Under the pieces are notes generated by a model, which did not search any database, was not told the origin of the DNA, and saw nothing but the letters and a program-made list of their open reading frames with translations. Of a DNA stretch of 64,000 nt, positions 56,397 to 64,000 are shown piece by piece (the first letter of the stretch is position 1; every line of letters starts with the position of its first letter). A program made the translations under genes and the position numbers. Where the stretch lies: assembly GCA_030737835.1 (NCBI GenBank), contig CM060854.1, positions 10,068,690 through 10,132,689 of the forward strand. The letters run 5' to 3'. The DNA comes from Acorus gramineus (Eukaryota > Streptophyta > Magnoliopsida > Acorales > Acoraceae).

Positions 56397-56850
56397 AAGC
56401 GGCCTCCTCCAGAAGCCTCCAACGACGTACAGCCAAGTGGGCGGCCATGGCCAAAGGCTGCCTGCTGAGAGCATCGGCCACGACATTCGCCTTACCCGGA
56501 TGGTAAGCGATGTACAATCATAGTCCTTCAGGAACTTGACCCAACGTCTCTGACGCATGTTGAGCTCCGGCTGGGACTGCAAATAAGTCAAGCTCTTGTG
56601 ATCAGTGAAGAGCTCGAACTCCTCGCCATAGAGGTAGTGCCTCCACATCTTCAGCGCAAAGATGATCGCTGCTAACTCTAAGTCGTGGGTGGGGTAATTT
56701 TGCTCATGGGGCTTCAACTGACGCGACGCGTAAGCCACAACCTTACCGTACTGCATCAGGACGCAACCCACACCCAGCAGTGATGCATCGGAGTAGACTG
56801 CGAATCCACCACTCCCAGATGGAATGGTAAGAACTGGCGCTGAGGTGAGC
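56397..56850 (-). pseudogene. RNase H region of E4 pol
   Basis: Minus-strand frame with [46 protein letters not shown] and [11 protein letters not shown], the Ty3/gypsy RNase H. A one-base loss after LKDYDC (near 56520) shifts the frame in the linker to integrase. The gene then ends at the deletion junction with the LTR. Confidence 0.9.
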
Positions 56851-56852
56851 CT

Positions 56853-57470
56853 TCACTTCAACTCCAGGAAGCTCTCCTCGCAAGCTGGGGACCACTCGAA
56901 CCGGACATCCTTCCGAGTGAGGCGGGTCAGAGGAACAGCTATCTTCGAGAAACCCTCGACAAACCTCCGATAATAACCCGCTAAACCCAGGAAGCTCCGA
57001 ATCTCTGTGGGGTTCGATGGTCGACGCCAATTCGACACGGTGAGCGTCTTGTCCGGGTCCACAGATATGCCCTCGCCGGAAATCACGTGGCCCAGAAAGG
57101 CCATACGCTCCAACCAAAACTCGCACTTACTGAACTTGGCGAACAACTGATGTCGGGCCAAAGTCTCCAAGACAGTGCGGAGATGGTGAGCGTGCTCCTC
57201 AAGACTCCTCGAGTACACCAGAATATCATCGATGAAGACTACTACGAAGGAGTCGAGGAAGGGCCGAAACACCCGGTTCATCAGATCCATGAAGGCTGTC
57301 GGCGCATTCGTCAACCCAAACGGCAGTACTCTGAACTCGTAGTGCCCATAACGGGTACGAAAGGCCGTCTTCAGAATATCTGACTCCTGGATCTTCAGCT
57401 GATAGTAGCCCGAACGGAGATCGATCTTAGAAAAGACACGCTCCCTGGAGCTGGTCAAATAGATCGTCAA
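56853..57470 (-). pseudogene. Reverse transcriptase of E4, second part
   Basis: After a frameshift the RT continues with [36 protein letters not shown], the active-site strand [22 protein letters not shown] and [12 protein letters not shown]. It ends at a TGA at 56853-56855. The homologous plus-strand copy near 644 reads CGA there, so a single C-to-T change created the stop. Confidence 0.92.
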
Positions 57471-59685
57471 TCCGTGGCAAGGGGTACTTGTTCTTCACGG
57501 TCCGCTTGTTCAGCTGCCTGTAATCAATACAAAGCCGCAGCGAACCGTCCTTCTTCCGGACGAACAAAACAGGGGCTCCCCACGGAGAAACACTCGGACG
57601 TGCGAAGCCCTTCTCAAGCAACTCCTCCAACTGCTCCTTGAGCACCTTCAGCTCTGCTGGGGCCATCCGGTATGGAGCTCTCGAAATCGGCTCGGTCCCC
57701 AGAATTAGATTAATCTCAAACTCGATCGCGCGATCCGGCGGTAATCCCAGAAGATCATCGGGGAAAACCTCTGGATACTCTGCCACGATCGGAGTCTGAC
57801 TGATATCTGCCCGCAGCGGTGCGTCCTCCTCAGCAATATACGCCAGAAAGCCCTCACATCCTCCCTGAAGGAGTCTCCACGCCTGGATAGATGACACGAA
57901 CCCCAAAGGGGCTATGTCACGATCACCCACGAACTGGAAAGACCTCCGACCCGGAAGGTGGAAAGACACTGACTTCGCAAAACAGTCAATGCTGGCGTGA
58001 CTAGCTGAGAGCCAATCCATTCCTAGGATGGCATCGAAGTCCGTCATGGCGAGCTCTACCAACTCCACTGGAAACTCATGCTCCGCAATCACCACAGTAC
58101 ACCCTCGGTACGCAGAACGGAGGAGAATACGGTCTCTGATGGGCAATGATATCTCCAGCATAACATCAAGAGGGGCGGACGCCACGCCCATCCGTCTCGC
58201 AAAAATGGGAGACACGAACGAGTGCGTGGCTCCGGAATCAAATAACACATATGCAGGGAGCTGGGAGATCAAAACAATACCTCGGACCACGCTACCCGAA
58301 GCCTGCGCCTCCTCGACCGAAAGTGCTGCAACTCTGCCCTGAACAAACTGCGGCTGAGGAGCAGGGGCACGCCTCACAGGCTGCACTGGCTGCCTCCTCT
58401 GGTCAACACGGCCACCCTGTGGCTGCTGCTGCTGACGCTGAGGCTGCTGCTGCTGCTGGCGCTGCTGGTACGACTGCTGCTGTAGCTGCTGCTGCTGCGG
58501 AGGCAGCACACGGGGTCGGCCAGCATCGGGGCAATTATATAAAATATGCCCGACGCGGTGACAATGGAAACAGCGCCGCTTCTCCGACTGCCTGGCCTGG
58601 ACTGGTACTGCCGCAATGGGTGCTGGTCCTCGCACTGGCACAACATCGACTGGAGTAGCGGCAGCCGCTGACTGATCAAAGTGGGGTTGCTTCTTCTTGC
58701 GCTGTCCCTGGTCCTGGCTCCTGGGAGGTCTCTGGTCTGCAGAAGGGGTCAGAACCCCCAAAGGGACCCCAAGGTCTCGCTCGACTGTCTTCGCCCGAGA
58801 CACCAAGTCCGAGTACCTCGTGAATGCCTGAGAGGTGACATGCACCCGAATGGTGCTAATGAGACCCATCTCGAAGCGACGGCACCGCGTCTCCTCATCC
58901 ATCACCAAGGCGGGGGTGAACCTGGAAAGCCTCGTGAAGCGTGTGGAGTAGTCAGCGACTGACATGGAGCCCTGCGTCAGCTGCTCGAACTCTCGCATCA
59001 CGATCTGGCGCGTCAAAAATGGGAAGTACTCCTCCAGGAAATACCTCTGGAACCCCGCCCATAGTAGCCGCTCCACTCCCTCGGGAATGTCCACCGATCG
59101 GGTAGCCCACCAGTCGGCGGCGCTACCCTTCAGCATGAAGGTGGCCAGGGAGACACGCTGGCGATCGGTGCAGTGCATGGTCGAGAAGATCTTGTCCACC
59201 TCCATCAACCATCGCTCAGGGGCAAGGGGGTCCGCCGTCTGTCCATGGAACTCGGGAGGGTGGAGCTTCAGAAAGGCAGTGAGGCCGCTCTGATGCACTC
59301 GCGCTGCAGCCTCTAGCTCCACCTCCCTCTCCAGGGGATCCTGAACTCCCACCACTGGAATCACCACGGGGACAGGGGGTACGTCGGGCACCACCGGTGG
59401 ATCTGCCACCAAGGGGACCTGTGGAACTACCTCGCGGGCCGCCCTCAGCTCCTGGATCTCTCGTGCCTGCTCAGCTAACGCCCTAGTCTGGGCCTCCAGT
59501 GCCCTCGTCTGAGTCTCCACCAGATCTGCTATACGAGCGTAAGCACGCTCCCATGCAGGAGGCTCCTGCGCCAGCCCTGGCCCCATAGCCGAGGACTCTC
59601 CAGTAGCATCCTCGCCTCTGGTAGGTCCGGGAACCTCCAAAGGCCGAGAGGGACCACGTCCACGCATTCCTCTGCGAGGAGGCAT
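57427..59685 (-). CDS. Gag-protease-RT start of retrotransposon E4 (frame broken in RT)
   Basis: One 752-codon open frame starts at 59685 with [11 protein letters not shown], about 100 bp after the PBS. Order: basic N-terminus; an arginine/glutamate heptad-like region ([16 protein letters not shown]); a capsid domain ([27 protein letters not shown]); a CCHC knuckle at residues 372-385 ([14 protein letters not shown]); a glutamine-rich stretch (about 400-440); an aspartic protease with D-S-G at 483-485 ([12 protein letters not shown]) and ILGMDWL; then the RT fingers ([33 protein letters not shown]). The frame ends at 57427 because about two bases are missing after LQGA. It is the most complete polyprotein in the window, a chromovirus-like gypsy type; the Tekay/Del assignment is tentative. 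Confidence 0.93.
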   Translation of the reverse strand: MPPRRGMRGRGPSRPLEVPGPTRGEDATGESSAMGPGLAQEPPAWERAYARIADLVETQTRALEAQTRALAEQAREIQELRAAREVVPQVPLVADPPVVPDVPPVPVVIPVVGVQDPLEREVELEAAARVHQSGLTAFLKLHPPEFHGQTADPLAPERWLMEVDKIFSTMHCTDRQRVSLATFMLKGSAADWWATRSVDIPEGVERLLWAGFQRYFLEEYFPFLTRQIVMREFEQLTQGSMSVADYSTRFTRLSRFTPALVMDEETRCRRFEMGLISTIRVHVTSQAFTRYSDLVSRAKTVERDLGVPLGVLTPSADQRPPRSQDQGQRKKKQPHFDQSAAAATPVDVVPVRGPAPIAAVPVQARQSEKRRCFHCHRVGHILYNCPDAGRPRVLPPQQQQLQQQSYQQRQQQQQPQRQQQQPQGGRVDQRRQPVQPVRRAPAPQPQFVQGRVAALSVEEAQASGSVVRGIVLISQLPAYVLFDSGATHSFVSPIFARRMGVASAPLDVMLEISLPIRDRILLRSAYRGCTVVIAEHEFPVELVELAMTDFDAILGMDWLSASHASIDCFAKSVSFHLPGRRSFQFVGDRDIAPLGFVSSIQAWRLLQGGCEGFLAYIAEEDAPLRADISQTPIVAEYPEVFPDDLLGLPPDRAIEFEINLILGTEPISRAPYRMAPAELKVLKEQLEELLEKGFARPSVSPWGAPVLFVRKKDGSLRLCIDYRQLNKRTVKNKYPLPRIDDLFDQLQGACLF

Positions 59686-59783
59686 ATCAGCAACCTAAGA
59701 AAACCAGACACTAGGATCAGAATACTCATATAGAAATCCTAGGACTCATCTCTAAGAAAAACAATTGGCTCTGACAGGACCTG

Positions 59784-59795
59784 GCTCTGATACCA
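59784..59795 (-). other. Primer binding site of E4
   Basis: Minus-strand TGGTATCAGAGC, five bases from the 5' LTR at 59801. Confidence 0.93.
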
Positions 59796-59800
59796 ACTTT

Positions 59801-62471
59801 TGTCACGCCCCAGGGCGGCCGTCCCCGAGACGTGGCAAGTATATATAATATCAGCAGTCTATACAGGAGATCAATAACATACTCTAAACAACATCAAAAT
59901 GACAACACAAGCAATAAGGTAGCTGACATAATATATACAAATAGCGGAAGCTCAAACGACTGAGTCTGTAATTCAAAGACATATTACAGACCCGATACAT
60001 AATCAACTGTCCTGTGAGAGTCAATATATACAATGACATCCAAATACAAATATGTGCCCAAGCACGGAATACAATACATACAATCAAGAAGGGGATGCTG
60101 ATGGCCTCTCACTTGCAGAACGTGACGCTGCTCCACTACTGCTGATGCCTCGGGGAGCTCCTCCTTCAGATCCGACTCAGATATCACTGGAGAAAAATAT
60201 ATGCGAGGGGTGAGCCACACGCTCAATGAATAGCACAACCCATGCATCACAATTCATATCAACCTTATATAATTTATAGCCCCTAACACGGGAGCAACAA
60301 CACATTCTAATGGGTCGTTTCATCGCCAACCCACCTCCCCCCTCACCCTCACCCTTTCCGGGGGGTGACATGGGCCTCTTGGGGCATACTAGACCGCTCT
60401 CCACCCCTGGTCCACCCGGTAGCCTCTCCCACCCTCGGGCCTCCGCCTGGTATACTCCCACTATCAGTACAGTCCGACGCATCGGAGGTACCTACGGATG
60501 GGAGCCCTCTGTCAGGTACAGTCAACGCCGGGGAGTTCTTACATCGGATCCAACCAATAAGGAGAAGACAGCCTACTCACACGGATACGATCCTCATGGA
60601 TCCGTCGACACCGATTGTAACGCTAAATAATGTCATGAATTCTCAAGAATTCCTCCAGGGCGCATAACTAAGATGCGGGGAGACATATATTATAACAACA
60701 AGGTTATAATAATCTCTAAGGCATGCTTGAACTATGTGCTCACATTTTATTTAATTAAATTAAACTAGATGGGAACATGCATAGTTCGGGGCAAGGTGTC
60801 TAGGCATGCATAGGCCGCTATACATGATATAAGGGTGCATATCCCTAGCATACAAAGTCTAAGGTGGCATGGATATATCATATTTATCATGCATGCATAG
60901 CTTTACATTTATTACATGTTAATCTGCAGCTATGGTGCCCCAGGGGAGGGCAATGCACACCTACGTGCATCGAACGCTTCCCTACTGGGTTGGATTGTCC
61001 CACTCACCAAAACCCGGGTCGTCGCGTGATCGTCCGTCAAGATCTGCAAGACAGGGGCAATCAATATGGTGAGAAAACTATACAAATACGTAAGATATTT
61101 ACTAGAAATACCCAACACTCGGACAAGCATGCATACGGACCCGCACGCATGCGAGTACGCGCGTACGCACATGAGTTCGAGTGCCTCGACACCCTCCCGA
61201 ACCCACGGGCAGCCATACGCACGGCCACCCGCACGCGCACGCACGAAGGCGCACGCACGCACGCGCCCCTGCGCCCTGGGCGCACTGCCGCGCCCCAGCC
61301 CGCGCGCCCAGACACGCTGCCACGTGCGCGCGCACGCTCGCGCGCGCCCGCGCGACCCGCGTCCAGCCCTGCGCGTGCCCACGCGTACTGCACCCCTGCG
61401 CAGCTCCCCGCGCGCAGGCCCGCGCGCACTTCGCGCATCGCGCCCCCGCGCAGCACTCCGCGTGCACGCCCATGCGTTTGAGCGTACGCGCGCGCGCCCG
61501 CCAGCGCACCCGTCTGCGTGCGCCAGCGCCTGCCTACGCGCGCAGACTCGCGCGCACGCGCGCGGATGACCCCGCACGCGCGCCCGAGCCCCTTCCACCC
61601 CCTCCTCAGCCCTCCCACACCCCCCTAACACCCTTGCAAGCATGCATAACCAATTAAATGCCCTAATCAAGCATCTAACCTAGCTAGGGGAGGAGAATGA
61701 CTTACCAACAATGGAGGGAAAGGAAAGGGAGGAAACTCGGGTGCCCTTCGCGCACCGAATCGCCACCACCAAGACCACCACCACTAAGCCACTCACAAGG
61801 CCTATCAAGGCTGAAAGCAGGGGGGGAAGGAGCCCATGAGAGGGAGGCAAACAAAGGGGAAAGCAAAAACAAAAACCATGGAAAGGTAGATCGGAACCCT
61901 ACCTTTCTTTTTCCCTTCAATGGCTTCCTTGATTTTCTTCTTCTACTAGCTCTAATGGAGGAAAAATAGAGAAGGGAAGATGAGATTTGTGTGTGAGAGA
62001 GAGAGAGATGAAGAGGAGAGGAAGAAGAAGTGGACGCCCAAGTGAACTCACCCACACACACACACTCACACTTAGGGCATTTTAGGTTTTGGGTGAACTT
62101 TGACTTGGGTCAACCTAACCACACTAACAAACAAAATGATTTGACCAAGTCAATGGTCAAACTTGACTTGGTCAAAGTCATCTTTGACTTGGTCAAGTCT
62201 CCCAATGACTTTTCGCTTAGTCAAAACCCGTATACGATTCGGAACTACGAAATTCTGAACGTTACCAGAATTCGATGAAATTTTTGTGAGTGGCTTGAAA
62301 TGGCACCAGGACACATAATGTGCAGTTAGATTTTCAATCGGAGTTCTCAAGCTCAGGATGATAGCTAAAAGTCTAAAATTTTAGCGGTTCCGATCGAAAA
62401 AGAAAAAGTTGAAAAACTGCCAGAAATGTCCCAAAGGTGCCCGGAAGGCTAAAAGTGACACATATATAACA
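59801..62471 (-). mobile_element. 5' LTR of E4, family 1, 2,671 bp
   Basis: Starts TGTCACGCCCCAGG and ends CACATATATAACA, followed by TTTTC (62472-62476), a perfect match to the duplication left of 53833. E4 is therefore a complete insertion, 53833-62471, in LTR F. The micro-exon is 61043-61008 (frame LDGRSRDDPGF). The third exon (from about 60187 downward) has lost two bases, so its frame runs on past the usual TAG. GC-rich block 61140-61600; CT-rich leader with GA run near 61995. Confidence 0.95.
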
Positions 62472-62476
62472 TTTTC

Positions 62477-62576
62477 ATTCACACAAGTTAATATGCAGTT
62501 ATGGTGCCCCAGGGGAGGGCAATGCACGCCTACGTGCATCGAACGCCTCCCTACTAGGTTGGATTGACCCACTCAC
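62477..62576 (-). mobile_element. LTR F, right portion
   Basis: Continuation of 52691-53832 after the E4 insertion, covering the GGTGCCCCAGGGGAGGGCAA block and the end of the micro-exon intron. It stops at CCACTCAC where a plus-strand LTR begins. Confidence 0.85.
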
Positions 62577-63445
62577 TGTTGTGCCTGTGTCATTTGGAGC
62601 GCTCTGTTTGAAAATTTGGCTACATAATTTTTTCCTCGAAGTTATGTATTTCCAATTTGGTATTTGGATTTGATTTTGTTAAAATCCAAGATGAAGAGGT
62701 TTAAATATGATTTTATTATGAGATGTCCAGTTTTGAGTTAGCTTTCGCACAAAAGTGGAATTAGGTCAACTGGATTCTTGTAGCAAAAGTTATGGGTATT
62801 TTTCCAAGTATACCCCGGGGAGGGAAATTCTGGCAGCAGCCCTGTTCAATGTTTAGCTCTAATTTCGGAATAGCTGGAGAGCTTATGTGATCTTGGCATG
62901 AACATGAAAGTTGTAGATAATCTTCTTGGCTTTCCAACGGAATTGGAATTGTGCAACGGAAGTTATGGCTGTTCTAGTGAAGCATGCGCAGAATTTCTAG
63001 TCAAAGGACGACTTAGTCATTTCCCCCCCTCTCTTTTAGATATTTGTGTGCAACAAATATCTTCTTTCTCTCTATCTCTTCCCCTCCCATTCCCCACGTC
63101 AACATTCAAGCCCTCTCTTCCTCTCTCTCAAGCCCCCTAGGTGTTTGTGAAAATGTCCCAAAGAGAAGGAGAAGGTGGAGGAGGAAGAAATGGTGAGGGT
63201 TGTTCATGTGTTGTTGTTGTTGATCTTCTCTTCTCTCAAGCTCCCCCTCATGATCCTTCCCCCCTGATTTTCAGCCAAGGAGGAGGCTGAGGAGAGGCTG
63301 AAGAGGTGGTGGTGGTGGTGGTGGTTGAGGTGGCCGTGGGCGCGTCGAGAGCCCCGCACCTCCCCCTTTCCGTTTCCCTCTTTTGGTAAGTCCTCTTCCC
63401 CTTCTTTTTGATTTTTAGGGTTGTTGGGATGCTTGGGGAAGTCAT
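62577..63445 (+). mobile_element. Family 2 LTR J, 5' portion
   Basis: Starts TGTTGTGCCTGTGTCATT and follows the family 2 U3 and first exon (donor GTAAGT at 63386, preceded by TTTCCCTCTTTTG). It departs from the family after GGGGAAGTCAT at 63445. The remainder of the LTR is missing. Confidence 0.88.
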
Positions 63446-63715
63446 ATAATTATTGTATGGATGTACATTTGTTTGATTGCTTGTGGGGTATAAGTTGGAT
63501 TCTTATACCATTTTCTATATTATTGTGCTTGTTAGGTATTACACGGACGTGTAACCCTACTAGTAAAATGATTGTATTGATGTTGTTATGAGTTAAAATT
63601 GTAAGACTACCCTTACAGCTATTGGTTGGATGATTGCTATCATTGAATGTCATATATCTTTTATTTTGTGTTCTCCCCTGAATTTAGAGGACTAAATTCC
63701 TAAAGGGGGGAAGTA
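63446..63715 (+). mobile_element. 3' end of an unrelated LTR element, with polypurine tract
   Basis: Non-coding sequence ending GAGGACTAAATTCCTAAAGGGGGG, a polypurine tract (about 63698-63713), directly before a new LTR start. No coding domain identified in the 270 bp. Confidence 0.7.
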
Positions 63716-64000
63716 TGTAACACCTGTGCATTTTCTCTTCTTTATATATTTGATTTAAATATGTAAATATGATATTTGAATTAAAATTAGTGTATTTTGT
63801 GTGTTTTTAAGTTTTGGCTCATTTAGTGTATTCTTATGGGCCCATTTTAGTTTGCAATTTTAAATACTATTTGTTAATTTTAAAAAATTGTATATATTTT
63901 CTTTCGAATATTTTCAAGATTTTAATGGTTACAATTTTATAAAATTTTAGAGCTCAAAATATTAAATTTTGAGATTTCATTGTTATTGATTTTCAGGGAC
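63716..64000 (+). mobile_element. Start of a further LTR (family not otherwise present)
   Basis: Begins TGTAACACCTGTGCATTTT right after the polypurine tract and continues past the window edge. It is AT-rich and unlike families 1 and 2 beyond the first bases. Confidence 0.7.

Overview
The window comes from a nuclear plant genome, most likely a dicot; I cannot name the species. Reasons: Ty3/gypsy retrotransposons primed by initiator-Met tRNA (TGGTATCAGAGC beside the LTR end), plant L1-type LINE debris, and one intact seven-exon plant gene of the neprosin/DUF239 family with ordinary GT-AG introns. There are no rRNA, tRNA or CRISPR loci and no bacterial-type operons. Apart from that one gene, nearly everything is retrotransposon sequence in nested layers.

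Two related LTR families dominate. Family 1 LTRs (about 2.7-3.1 kb) begin TGTTATATATGTGTCAC; family 2 LTRs (about 3.7 kb) begin TGTT(A/G)TGCCTGTGTCATT. Both end in a shared GGGG(C/T)GTGACA block. Layout: 1-264 family 1 LTR tip; 265-1000 broken RT/RNase H; 1013-9312 an old minus-strand family 2 element (decayed interior, iMet PBS, 5' LTR) split by solo LTR A (3733-6765); 9313-16920 a minus-strand Tat/Athila-like element (Gag, two protease domains, integrase C-terminus) split by solo LTR G (9645-12551); 16921-24816 a second old family 2 element split by solo LTR B (20708-23843); 24817-28665 LTR-like, unassigned and LINE debris; 29325-33482 the neprosin-family gene; 33530-36772 AT-rich spacer with local duplications; 36773-48396 a solo LTR (C) holding a compound nest that includes a young gag-only element (E3); 48824-52490 solo family 2 LTR I; 52691-62576 an older LTR (F) interrupted by a full but inactive element, E4 (53833-62471, TSD TTTTC, gag-pro-RT-RNase H); 62577-64000 another LTR piece fused to the 3' end of an unrelated element.

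The most unusual signal is inside the LTRs. Downstream of the TATA box, both families carry the same splice-like layout: a first exon ending at a GTAAG/GTGAG donor, a GC- and CpG-saturated first intron, a micro-exon of 36 nt (family 1) or 39 nt (family 2), a long second intron with a G-rich tandem repeat, and a third exon. Micro-exon and third exon stay in one shared reading frame in several diverged copies, and their length differences are multiples of three. This could be a spliced 5' leader or a short LTR-encoded peptide gene. I know of no description of it, and it rests only on reading the sequence.

Other points: the neprosin homologue has an intact gene structure but appears to lack both catalytic glutamates; the Tat-like element has a duplicated aspartic protease domain; E3 has near-identical LTRs although its pol gene was replaced by a piece of another family's LTR; and an inverted repeat of about 400 bp flanks the neprosin gene and its surroundings.
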